This document shows, in pieces, positions 51,970-60,387 of a stretch of 64,000 nt of DNA (positions are counted from its first letter, which is position 1; each line of letters starts with the position of its first letter). The stretch comes from Alistipes sp. (lineage in GTDB: Bacteria > Bacteroidota > Bacteroidia > Bacteroidales > Rikenellaceae), in assembly GCA_017623505.1 (NCBI GenBank), contig JAGAOZ010000024.1:106746-170745 (forward strand), read 5' to 3'. Both the position numbers and the translations under genes were made by a program. The notes beneath the pieces are model-generated. The model had not been told where the DNA came from, ran no database searches, and was given only the letters and a program-made list of their open reading frames with translations.

Positions 51970-52692
51970 ATGCGCAGATTAGTCATAATACCAACCTACA
52001 ACGAGATTGACAACATCTCGGCGATGATTGACAAGGTCTTCTCCCTGCCAATCGAGTTCGACTTGCTTGTCATCGACGACGGCTCACCCGACGGCACAGC
52101 CGCTGTGGTAAAGGAGCGTCAAACAGAGTTCCCTGAGCGTCTGCATCTGGTGGAGCGTGAAGGCAAATTGGGCTTGGGAACAGCTTACATAGCAGGTTTC
52201 AAGTGGGCTCTGGAGCGGGATTATGACTATGTGTTCGAGATGGATTGCGACTTCTCGCACAACCCCGACGATTTAGTACGCCTATATGAGCGTGCCGAAG
52301 AGGGGTATGATGTTGTTGTCGGCTCACGCTATATTGAGGGTGTGAATGTGGTAAATTGGCCTATGTCGCGCCTGCTGATGTCCTACGGAGCATCGCTCTA
52401 CGTGAGAATGATGACTTGGATGCCTATGAAAGACTCGACAGCAGGTTTTGTCTGCTATTCACGCAAAGCTCTTGAGACGATAGACCTCGATAAGGTGAGA
52501 ATGAAGGGCTACGGCTTCCAGATTGAGATGAAGTATTCGGCTTGGAAACTCGGCTTGAAACTCAGCGAGGTATCGATAGTCTTTACCGAGCGTCGCGTAG
52601 GTGTGTCGAAGATGAGCGGTGGAATCTTTGGCGAAGCCTTTTGGGGCGTTATGAAACTTCCGTTCCGCAAGATACGGGCAAAAACAAAATAA
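51970..52692 (+). CDS. Polyprenol monophosphomannose synthase-like GT2
   Basis: The 240-residue family 2 glycosyltransferase has IIPTYNEIDNISAMIDKV at residue 6, VIDDGSPDGTAAVV near 36 and MDCDFSHNPDDLVRL near 92, the marks of dolichol/polyprenol-phosphate mannose synthases. No membrane segments are seen, as in the DPM1-only type. It would make a lipid-linked mannose for envelope glycans. It is in a unit with panB, and a terminator follows 18 bases after the stop. Confidence 0.88.
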   Translation: MRRLVIIPTYNEIDNISAMIDKVFSLPIEFDLLVIDDGSPDGTAAVVKERQTEFPERLHLVEREGKLGLGTAYIAGFKWALERDYDYVFEMDCDFSHNPDDLVRLYERAEEGYDVVVGSRYIEGVNVVNWPMSRLLMSYGASLYVRMMTWMPMKDSTAGFVCYSRKALETIDLDKVRMKGYGFQIEMKYSAWKLGLKLSEVSIVFTERRVGVSKMSGGIFGEAFWGVMKLPFRKIRAKTK

Positions 52693-52710
52693 CTAACACA
52701 AGTCATAGAG

Positions 52711-52742
52711 GGCGTGTCTAACAATTTAGACACGCCTTTTTC
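52711..52742 (+). terminator. Intrinsic terminator of the panB unit
   Basis: GGCGTGTCTA and TAGACACGCC pair perfectly around a five-base loop and are followed by five T. The 120 bases that follow to the next gene hold AT-rich DNA without a gene. Confidence 0.85.
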
Positions 52743-52862
52743 TATGGTCAGTGACTATTGGCATATTTTGATACTAAATACAGTGTTTTTCGTTCTCACC
52801 AAAGAGAAAATTTGAGTAAATTCGCACTATACAAAAATCTATATTAAAACACAAACTACTTC

Positions 52863-54593
52863 ATGAGAAAACCCAATTACGACAAATTTCCCGCAACGCG
52901 TATCGATGGCGAGGTAATAAAAGGCTGGCAAGATATTATCGCTCGCATAGTTACATCGGCATCACAAGAGCAGAACATAGCAATTGAGCTATACACAGGC
53001 GTCTACGAGAAAGAGGTTATAGATGCCTTTGAGGCGGAGTTTACTAATCGCATCATAAACGTCCGCGACGTAATGAAAGCCGAGCAGGAGATTATTGCCA
53101 TGACCGAGCGATATATGACCGATGATGTCCTATTCGGATACGTTACACCGCTGACTATTGACGATTATTTCGACACGGATAAACTTGCTTCTGCACGAAA
53201 GGTGTTGAGCACCGCATCTGAACAATACGTTGTTATCGGAACGGGTGCATCACGTTTGGTAGCAGACGATGCTCTTATTGTATATGTCGATATGGCCCGT
53301 TGGGAGATACAGCAACGTTTCCGTCGTCATGAGGTAATGGCTCTTGGTGTGGATAACCGAGAGGATGCTGTATCATTGCAGTATAAGAGAGGATATTTCA
53401 ATGATTGGCGCATCTGTGACCGCCACAAGGATAGCCTGTTTGAGCGCGTAGCCTATTGGATTGACACTCATATCGCAGGCGAGCCAAAGATGATTTCCGG
53501 TAAGACTTTTATGGAGGGTATCGAGGCTACGGCAGCAGCTCCTTTCCGTGTAGTACCATTCTTTGACCCTGCACCTTGGGGCGGTCAATGGATGAAAGAG
53601 GTGTGTGACCTTGACAAAAGCAAAGCCAACTATGGCTGGTGCTTCGACTGCGTACCAGAGGAAAACTCGCTCTATTTCGAGGTGTCGGGAGAGCGTTTTG
53701 AATTACCTTCGATAGATGTTGTGCTGCTTAAGAGCCGAGCATTGTTAGGCGAGTCTGTGGAGGCTCGATTCGGCAAAGAGTTCCCTATTCGTTTCGACTT
53801 CCTGGATACTATGGGAGGAGGAAATCTGAGCCTTCAGGTACACCCTACCACTCAGTTTATACGCGAGAGCTTCGGCATGCAATATACTCAAGATGAGAGT
53901 TACTATATGCTTGAGGCAGGCGAAGGTGCTACTGTTTACCTCGGCGTAAAGACAGGTGTAGACAAAGAGGCTATGTTGGAGGATTTACGACGTGCGCAGC
54001 GTGGCGAGATAGTATTCGATGCAGAGAAGTACGTCAATAAAATTCCGGCAAAGAAGCACGACCACTTCCTTATTCCTGGAGGAACAATTCACTGCTCAGG
54101 TGCTGAAAGTATGGTTTTGGAGATTAGCTCTACGCCAAACCTATTCACCTTCAAACTTTGGGATTGGCAACGTCTGGGACTGGATGGTAAGCCACGCCCA
54201 ATCAACGTCGAGCGAGGAAGCAAAGTGATTGACTGGAAGCGAGATACGGAGTATGTCTACGAGAATCTACGTAACCACGTCAGCATTGTAGGCGAGGGAG
54301 ATGGTTGGATTGAGGAGCGCACAGGCCTGCATCCAAACGAGTTTATCGAGACACGTCGTCACCGCTTTACAAAGAGCGTGAAGCACTCTACTTGCGGCAG
54401 CGTCAATGTCTTTAATCTTTTGGAGGGTGAGGAGGCTATCATAGAGAGCCCTACGGGAGCATTTAAGCCTTTTGTGGTGCATTACGCCGAGACATTTATC
54501 ATCCCTGCTGCGGTGGGAGAATATACCATTACACCTTACGGACTCTCAGAGGGCAAGGAGTGTGTAACGGTCAAGGCTTACGTAAGATTTTAA
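52863..54593 (+). CDS. Mannose-6-phosphate isomerase with N-terminal kinase-like domain
   Basis: Residues from about 240 match type I phosphomannose isomerase: AAPFRVVPFFDPAPWGG, then LSLQVHPT near 322 (Gln and His zinc ligands), IPGGTIHCSG near 403 and a C-terminal cupin end. This interconverts mannose-6-phosphate and fructose-6-phosphate. The first ~230 residues are not part of the usual 400-residue enzyme; VVIGTGASRLVADDALIV and YFNDWRICDRHKDS have the look of a degenerate nucleoside-kinase fold lacking a P-loop. The start of a sugar unit with a ROK kinase and a permease. Confidence 0.85.
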   Translation: MRKPNYDKFPATRIDGEVIKGWQDIIARIVTSASQEQNIAIELYTGVYEKEVIDAFEAEFTNRIINVRDVMKAEQEIIAMTERYMTDDVLFGYVTPLTIDDYFDTDKLASARKVLSTASEQYVVIGTGASRLVADDALIVYVDMARWEIQQRFRRHEVMALGVDNREDAVSLQYKRGYFNDWRICDRHKDSLFERVAYWIDTHIAGEPKMISGKTFMEGIEATAAAPFRVVPFFDPAPWGGQWMKEVCDLDKSKANYGWCFDCVPEENSLYFEVSGERFELPSIDVVLLKSRALLGESVEARFGKEFPIRFDFLDTMGGGNLSLQVHPTTQFIRESFGMQYTQDESYYMLEAGEGATVYLGVKTGVDKEAMLEDLRRAQRGEIVFDAEKYVNKIPAKKHDHFLIPGGTIHCSGAESMVLEISSTPNLFTFKLWDWQRLGLDGKPRPINVERGSKVIDWKRDTEYVYENLRNHVSIVGEGDGWIEERTGLHPNEFIETRRHRFTKSVKHSTCGSVNVFNLLEGEEAIIESPTGAFKPFVVHYAETFIIPAAVGEYTITPYGLSEGKECVTVKAYVRF

Positions 54594-54614
54594 TCTCTCA
54601 AAATCTCAATTGGT

Positions 54615-55712
54615 ATGTATAAGAACGATGACAGAATAGTTCTGACGCTGGATGCAGGTGGTACGAACTTCGTATTTTCAGCCATGCAGGCATGTGAGCA
54701 GATTGTTGAGCCGCTGCGCGTTGCTGCGGTAACAGATAACGTTGAGAAGTGTTTAGAAACGCTATATAACGGCTTTGCAGAGATTTCTCGCAAGCTCCCA
54801 AAACCCGCCGTCGCCATAAGTTTCGCTTTCCCCGGTCCTGCCGATTATGAGAATGGCATCATAGGTGACGCACCCAACTTTCCGGCATTTCGCGGAGGTG
54901 TGGCTATCGGACCATACTTGGAGGCAAAGTTTGGAATACCTGTATACATAAACAATGATGGCCATCTGTTTGCATACGGAGAGGCCTTAGCGGGTATGCT
55001 CCCTACCATTAATGACAGCATACGTCAGGCAGGAGGAAAAAGAGTTTTCCGTAATATCCTCGGCATCACCATCGGCACAGGCTTCGGAGGCGGCATCGTA
55101 ATCGACGGCAGATTGTTACGTGGTGACAATGGCGTTGGTGGCGATATGTATCTGCTGCGAGGCAAGGACAATCCGCAGATTATGGCAGAGGAGAGTGTAA
55201 GTATCCGCGCCGTTAAACGTTTCTATGCTGAACTTAGTGGCGACAGCACTCCTTTGGAGCCCAAAGATATTTTCGATATTGCTGAAGGAGCAATGCCTGG
55301 CAACAAAGAGGCTGCCATAGAGAGTTTTGCAAAGGTGGGACACGCTGCGGGTGATGCAGTAGGTCGAGCAATAAACCTTATGGACGGCTTGGTAGTCGTT
55401 GGTGGAGGTGTCGCAGGAGCTGCAAAGTATATTCTTCCGGCTATGGTGGAGGAGCTGCGCAGCACCGTGAAGACACTATCGGGAGTAGAATTCTCGTCTG
55501 TCGTACCAGAGGTATTCAATCTGCATGACAAGGCCGAGTTAGCCGATTTCATTCGCGAAAGAGACGAAATGATAGATGTACCAATGATAGGTCGTAAGGT
55601 ACTTTATAAGTCACATAAGAAGGTCGGTGTGGGAGTTACTACGCTTGGCACAAGCCGTGCAATCTCGCTGGGAGCCTACACCTTTGCACTTGCTGAGTTG
55701 GATAATAAATAA
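54615..55712 (+). CDS. ROK-family sugar kinase
   Basis: The ATP-binding DAGGTNFVFSAMQ motif is at residues 13-25, NNDGHLFAYGEAL near 112 marks the catalytic Asp region, and GITIGTGFGGGIVIDGRLL near 152 is the second phosphate loop. The usual ROK zinc motif with GHxxxxxxxCxCGxxGCxE is missing; GVGGDMYLLRGK stands in its place, as in a few zinc-free ROK enzymes. The substrate is probably a hexose such as mannose or glucose given the neighbours. Confidence 0.85.
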   Translation: MYKNDDRIVLTLDAGGTNFVFSAMQACEQIVEPLRVAAVTDNVEKCLETLYNGFAEISRKLPKPAVAISFAFPGPADYENGIIGDAPNFPAFRGGVAIGPYLEAKFGIPVYINNDGHLFAYGEALAGMLPTINDSIRQAGGKRVFRNILGITIGTGFGGGIVIDGRLLRGDNGVGGDMYLLRGKDNPQIMAEESVSIRAVKRFYAELSGDSTPLEPKDIFDIAEGAMPGNKEAAIESFAKVGHAAGDAVGRAINLMDGLVVVGGGVAGAAKYILPAMVEELRSTVKTLSGVEFSSVVPEVFNLHDKAELADFIRERDEMIDVPMIGRKVLYKSHKKVGVGVTTLGTSRAISLGAYTFALAELDNK

Positions 55713-55721
55713 TCAAATATT

Positions 55722-56885
55722 ATGGGAAAAGGTAAAACAATTGTAGCCCTGCTACCGATACTATTCGGTTTCTTCGTCATGGGCTTTTGCGACATTGTGG
55801 GTAACGCATCCAATTATGTTCAAGCGTCATTTGGTTGGTCCGCAACATTGACAGGCTTTGTGCCATCAATGGTCTTTATTTGGTTCTTGTTCCTCGGAAT
55901 CCCCGTAGGAAATATGATGAATCGCTGGGGGCGTAAGAACACGGTACTGCTAAGTATGGTTGTAACTATCCTGGGAATGTTCCTGCCACTTCTATACTTT
56001 AACAGCATAACATGTATGGCGGCATTTGCATTTTTGGGCATCGGTAATGCCATACTTCAGGTATCACTCAACCCGCTGCTGAGCAATGTTATAACAGACT
56101 CGCGTCTGCTGACAAGTTCTCTCACCATAGGTCAGGTTGTCAAGGCCCTTTCATCACTATTTGGCCCACAAATCATACTGACTGCTATGGCCGTCTTCGG
56201 ACAAGCGTATTGGTACTATTGCTTCCCTATATTGGGCGCAATAACAATCCTTTCTGCGCTATGGTTGCTTCTGACACCTATCAAGCGTGAGGCAACATCG
56301 AATCAAAGCGTATCCATTGCCAGCAGTTTTGCACTACTGAAGAATCGCACTATATTGGCACTCTTCCTGGGTATTTTCTTTGTCGTAGGAGTTGATGTAG
56401 CAACCAACTTTATATCGTCAAAGTTGATGATTGAGCGCTTCGGGTGGTCACAAGATAGTGCGACATACGCAACACAGGTATATTTCTTCAGCCGTACGGT
56501 GGGTGCGCTGTTAGGTGCGGTGTTGCTGGCCCGTATTGCAGAGATTAAATACTTCAGGCTGAATATTCTAGCATGTATTGCCTCTATTCTGACACTTGTC
56601 TTTGTGGATAGCGCAGTGGTCAATATGATATGTATCGGAGCTATCGGTTTCTTCGCATCATCAATCTTCTCGATTATCTACTCTATGGCACTTCAAGCCA
56701 AGCCGGAGTCTGCAAATCAAATATCAGGTTTGATGATTACCGCTATTGCCGGTGGATGTGTTGTCACTCCGATTCTGGGCTTTGTGACCGATAGCACATC
56801 TATTGTAGGTGGCGCATACGTTATCTTAGCCTGCGTGCTCTATCTTACATGGTGCGCCTTCGGTGTAAAGATTGTCAAGAAATAG
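55722..56885 (+). CDS. MFS sugar permease (FHS-like)
   Basis: The 387-residue protein has 12 predicted membrane helices and the MFS loop GNMMNRWGRKNTVL near residue 60. The helix pattern is that of fucose-galactose-glucose proton symporters. It has no binding-protein or outer-membrane partner here, so it serves inner-membrane import. It follows the ROK kinase by nine bases, completing a uptake-phosphorylation-isomerisation unit probably for mannose. Confidence 0.88.
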   Translation: MGKGKTIVALLPILFGFFVMGFCDIVGNASNYVQASFGWSATLTGFVPSMVFIWFLFLGIPVGNMMNRWGRKNTVLLSMVVTILGMFLPLLYFNSITCMAAFAFLGIGNAILQVSLNPLLSNVITDSRLLTSSLTIGQVVKALSSLFGPQIILTAMAVFGQAYWYYCFPILGAITILSALWLLLTPIKREATSNQSVSIASSFALLKNRTILALFLGIFFVVGVDVATNFISSKLMIERFGWSQDSATYATQVYFFSRTVGALLGAVLLARIAEIKYFRLNILACIASILTLVFVDSAVVNMICIGAIGFFASSIFSIIYSMALQAKPESANQISGLMITAIAGGCVVTPILGFVTDSTSIVGGAYVILACVLYLTWCAFGVKIVKK

Positions 56886-56907
56886 CTCGTGAGTGTATAA
56901 TGATACC

Positions 56908-56935
56908 AAAAAGCACCGCAGAGGCGGTGCTTTTT
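56908..56935. terminator. Bidirectional terminator
   Basis: AAAGCACCGC and GCGGTGCTTT pair perfectly around a four-base loop with A and T tracts on either side. It separates the convergent permease genes. Confidence 0.85.
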
Positions 56936-56938
56936 GTA

Positions 56939-58228
56939 TTATAGGAAGATATATCTCAGTATGAATAAAATAGCGAGGATATACATCGTGGGCGTGAGCT
57001 TTTTGAACTTTCCCGTCACAAAATTTATCAGCACATAGGCAATCATACCTATCAAAATACCTGCTGAGATAGAGTACGCCAAAGGCATCAAGATAATACA
57101 TATAAAGGCGGGCAGTGACTCGCTGTAATCATCCATAGGGATATTCTTCGCCGACTCAAACATAAACAATCCCACCATAATCAACACCGGAGCTGTCGCA
57201 ACACCGGGGATAGAGAGAAACAGAGGAGAGAAGAATAGAGCCAGAGCAAAACCTATTGCCACAACAAACGAAGTCAATCCTGTCTTACCTCCTTGCGCCA
57301 CACCTGCTGCACTCTCAACGTATGTCGTTGTGGTATTTGTACCCATACAAGCACCTGCTGTGGTAGCAATAGCGTCAGCCAAAAAGGCCTGCTTGGCATT
57401 GGGAATCTTCCCCTGAGCAGTAAGCATATTAGCTTTGGTGCAGACTCCCACAAGTGAGCCGATGGTATCAAACATATCAATAAAGAACATCGTAAGCACC
57501 ACTACAACCATATCGGCTGTAAAGATATTACACCAATCAAACTGCAAGAAAATAGGGGCGATAGAGTCTGGCATATCAACTATTCCGCGGAAATTTGTCA
57601 GTCCCATCGGGATACCTATCAAAGCGGTAATGAGCATACCCCACAACAACGCGCCGTGAATACGCAGAGTAATCAAGCACGCAGTGATTATCAAGCCTAT
57701 AATTGCCAGCAAAGCCCCCGGCGATGTAATATCTCCCATCGCAACGATAGTATTTGCATCCGAGATAATAATACCCGCATTTTGCAGACCGATAAATGCG
57801 ATAAAGAGTCCTATACCGGCACTGATAGCATAACGTAACGACTGCGGGATGGCATTAACGATAGCCTCTCTGAGATTGGATAGTGTAATGATTATAAAAA
57901 GTATTCCTTCGAGCATCACCGCCGTCAATGCAAACTGCCACGGATAGCCCATACCAATACATATTGTATAGACGAAAAAGGCATTAAGGCCCATACCCGG
58001 AGCAAGTCCAAAAGGCAGTTTTGCAAGCAACGACATCGCCAGCGTACCGACTATCGCCGCTAAAGCCGTAGCAGTAAAGACTGCGCCCGCAGGCATATCC
58101 AATTCTGAGAATATCGCTGGATTGACAGCCAGGATATACGACATCGTGATAAATGTTGTTATACCAGCTAAAATCTCTGTACGGATAGAGTGTTTCTTCT
58201 TATCAACACCAAAAAGTTTGTTGAGCAT
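56939..58228 (-). CDS. NCS2-family purine permease (AdeQ/PbuG-like)
   Basis: The 429-residue protein opens with HSIRTEILAGITTFITMSYI and AVNPAIF, the marks of the azaguanine-like branch of NCS2 carriers for adenine, guanine and hypoxanthine. APGMGLNAFF near residue 77 and GTNTTTTYVESAAGVAQGG near 286 are substrate-site segments. It would import purines with protons. No purine riboswitch is visible in its 170-base leader. Confidence 0.9.
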   Translation of the reverse strand: MLNKLFGVDKKKHSIRTEILAGITTFITMSYILAVNPAIFSELDMPAGAVFTATALAAIVGTLAMSLLAKLPFGLAPGMGLNAFFVYTICIGMGYPWQFALTAVMLEGILFIIITLSNLREAIVNAIPQSLRYAISAGIGLFIAFIGLQNAGIIISDANTIVAMGDITSPGALLAIIGLIITACLITLRIHGALLWGMLITALIGIPMGLTNFRGIVDMPDSIAPIFLQFDWCNIFTADMVVVVLTMFFIDMFDTIGSLVGVCTKANMLTAQGKIPNAKQAFLADAIATTAGACMGTNTTTTYVESAAGVAQGGKTGLTSFVVAIGFALALFFSPLFLSIPGVATAPVLIMVGLFMFESAKNIPMDDYSESLPAFICIILMPLAYSISAGILIGMIAYVLINFVTGKFKKLTPTMYILAILFILRYIFL

Positions 58229-58329
58229 CGCAATTCATTTTTTACCCGACAAAGTTAATATGTTTTCATAATGTCTCATATAAGAATAGGGGATTTTTTC
58301 ACAAAGAATATCTTGTTCGCATTGAGAGA

Positions 58330-58361
58330 TTTGTTTATGTAGCTAATATTTGCTATATTCG
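58330..58361 (+). promoter_or_regulatory. mscL promoter
   Basis: TTTG at 58330-58333 and TATATTCG at 58354-58361 lie 20 bases apart, one mismatch from the host consensus, 43 bases before the mscL ATG. Confidence 0.65.
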
Positions 58362-58403
58362 TGGCTGTGAAATAGTCAAATCTAACAACTAAATATTATA
58401 ACT

Positions 58404-58823
58404 ATGGGATTTTTAAACGAGTTTAAGACCTTTGCACTCAAAGGTAATGTAATGGACATGGCTGTCGGTGTTATCATCGGTGGTGCTTTCGGTAAGATTG
58501 TCACTTCGTTTGTTAATGATATTCTGATGCCTCCTATCGGTTTGTTGTTGGGCAATACCGACTTTACGGATTTGAGCGTCAATCTGACCGAGACCTTCAA
58601 TCTCACGCCTAAAGAGGGAGCCGAGCCTGTTATTTGGAAATATGGCGCCTTTCTCCAGGGATGTATCGACTTTATCATCATGGCATTCTGCGTATTCTTG
58701 ATGGTCAAGCTGATGAACAAGATGACAAAGAAGAAGGAGGCTGCGCCAGCACCTGCGCCAGCACCATCGAAGGAGGAGTTGCTTCTGACTGAGATTCGTG
58801 ACCTTCTCAAGGAGAAGAAATAG
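58404..58823 (+). CDS. mscL: Large-conductance mechanosensitive channel
   Basis: MscL opens under membrane tension to release solutes in hypo-osmotic shock. The start [24 protein letters not shown] covers the N-terminal helix and TM1, including the glycine-rich pore, and [14 protein letters not shown] continues it. TM2 follows near residue 83, then a Lys-rich linker with APAPAPAP and a C-terminal helix. The length is 139. Confidence 0.95.
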   Translation: MGFLNEFKTFALKGNVMDMAVGVIIGGAFGKIVTSFVNDILMPPIGLLLGNTDFTDLSVNLTETFNLTPKEGAEPVIWKYGAFLQGCIDFIIMAFCVFLMVKLMNKMTKKKEAAPAPAPAPSKEELLLTEIRDLLKEKK

Positions 58824-58838
58824 GAGATAGTTCTAACC

Positions 58839-58880
58839 AAAAAAATGCTTAACCACGCGGGGCTAAGCATTTTTTATTTT
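58839..58880 (+). terminator. Intrinsic terminator of mscL
   Basis: AAAAATGCTTA and TAAGCATTTTT pair perfectly around a 12-base loop, with A and T tracts. It may serve the convergent phosphodiesterase gene too. Confidence 0.85.
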
Positions 58881-58899
58881 CCGGCTAAAACTTTGCTAT

Positions 58900-59745
58900 C
58901 TACTTCTCTGCCACAAGCTTCTGTGCCAACTCCGGAGCATCGGTTGTAACAAAATCTACGCCCTGCTCAATAGCATTACGGATGTCTGCCTCATTGGTTA
59001 CGGTCCAAACATTTACCGTCAAACCCAAATCGTGCGCCTGCTGAACCCACTCCGGATGCTCATTGATAGTACCATAGTTATAGTCAATGCCTGTAAAGCC
59101 GTACTCCTTTGCCTGCGCAGGGGTTATATCTCCCATAAGATATGCTACCGTCACACCCGGCTTCAGACGTACCAACTCCTTACAAACGTGGAGGCTGAAT
59201 GCGATATACTCAACCTGCTCCTCCAAGCCCTTCTGCTCTACCATCGCGAGAATCTTTTCTACCATAGCAGTCTCACGCTCCGGAGTTAGGTTATCCTTAA
59301 TCTCAAGAATAAGTTTCACATCCTTGTCCTTAGCACCCAAATCGAGATAGTCAGATAGCAAAGGCACTACCTCCTGATTCTTCTCGATAAGCAGAGGTTT
59401 AATCTCCGAGTATGGTACTTTACGCACATCTTCGATAGTCTGATACCCGTGACCATGCACAACGATAAGCTCATCATCCGAAGTCATCTGCACGTCAAAC
59501 TCCGAGCCATAAACATCAATATCCTGAGCCGCCTTAAGCGCAGCCAATGAGTTTTGAGCTGAGCCCTCAATATCCCAATAACCTCGGTGCGCGATAACTT
59601 GTGTCTTTGACACCTCTTCCATCTTTGCTTCCTCGCTCTTCTTCGCTGCCAAGCTCTCCTTGGTACTATTATAAAAATAATTCATCGACAGACACAACAA
59701 GCCTATCAATGCGCCATAAATAATAACATTTTTCAGAATCTTCAT
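58900..59745 (-). CDS. Glycerophosphodiester phosphodiesterase family protein
   Basis: The N-terminus has a membrane anchor (VIIYGALIGLLCLSMNYF). The catalytic GDPD pattern is seen: IAHRGYWDIEGSAQNS near residue 50 (His-Arg), SEFDVQMTSDDELIVVHGH near 82 (Glu, Asp, His) and LILEIKDNLTPE near 145. It would hydrolyse glycerophosphodiesters in the periplasm or at the membrane. It lies upstream on the same strand as the redox-type protein gene by seven bases. Confidence 0.88.
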   Translation of the reverse strand: MKILKNVIIYGALIGLLCLSMNYFYNSTKESLAAKKSEEAKMEEVSKTQVIAHRGYWDIEGSAQNSLAALKAAQDIDVYGSEFDVQMTSDDELIVVHGHGYQTIEDVRKVPYSEIKPLLIEKNQEVVPLLSDYLDLGAKDKDVKLILEIKDNLTPERETAMVEKILAMVEQKGLEEQVEYIAFSLHVCKELVRLKPGVTVAYLMGDITPAQAKEYGFTGIDYNYGTINEHPEWVQQAHDLGLTVNVWTVTNEADIRNAIEQGVDFVTTDAPELAQKLVAEK

Positions 59746-59752
59746 ATCTGCA

Positions 59753-60235
59753 TTATTTTAAATTATTCATCGAGTTTATCTTCTCTCCCACAATTCGTGC
59801 CGCCGTAGCTACGAGTTCAACACACGGACGTTTACGATAATACTCTTCGGTCCGTTTAGAAGGCGTAGGCTCCTGCTTTTGGCACGTTAGGCCAAGCAGC
59901 TCGCGACAGACAATCGAGCCGTTCTCCTGTCTGAAGGCCTCGGCAACATCCTGCACAGCGGCATAATTTAACTTTTTATTAATCAAATCATTAGGTTTTG
60001 AATTAGGAACAACAAAACTCATACACATAGCCATTCCGCTCACTGCTCCACACACCTCTCTAAGGCGTCCCATACCTCCGCCAAACGATGCCGACACGGT
60101 AGCCGCAATATCTTCACCCAGTGGCGTTAAATCATAGTAGGCCATAAAAACAGCCTGCGCACAATTATACCCTGCGAGGAATAACTCACGCGCTCTTGCC
60201 ACCCTTTTGTCTACATTTACTTCCATATTCAACAC
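59753..60235 (-). CDS. C_GCAxxG_C_C family protein
   Basis: The 160-residue protein has the spaced Cys pattern that names the family: YNCAQAVFMAYYD near residue 24, REVCGAVSGMAMCM near 60, VCRELLGLTC near 109 and PCVELVATAA near 138. These Cys probably form a redox or metal-binding site; function is unknown. It is transcribed with the phosphodiesterase gene. Confidence 0.9.
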   Translation of the reverse strand: MLNMEVNVDKRVARARELFLAGYNCAQAVFMAYYDLTPLGEDIAATVSASFGGGMGRLREVCGAVSGMAMCMSFVVPNSKPNDLINKKLNYAAVQDVAEAFRQENGSIVCRELLGLTCQKQEPTPSKRTEEYYRKRPCVELVATAARIVGEKINSMNNLK

Positions 60236-60285
60236 TTATCTAGTGCAAATTTAACAAAAAAGATAGAAAATCAGATAGTTTTATA

Positions 60286-60293
60286 TACCTTTG
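60286..60293 (+). promoter_or_regulatory. -7 element of the AsmA-family gene promoter
   Basis: TACCTTTG matches the host -7 element 95 bases before the ATG. No -33 element at the usual spacing is seen. The 152-base gap contains no gene. Confidence 0.4.
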
Positions 60294-60387
60294 TATATTA
60301 TATAATGAATTATTACGTTTAACATCCAAAGAGAGGTTCTATAAATTAGAATAGTTAATTTTAAAGAATATCAAACATTTACTCAAT

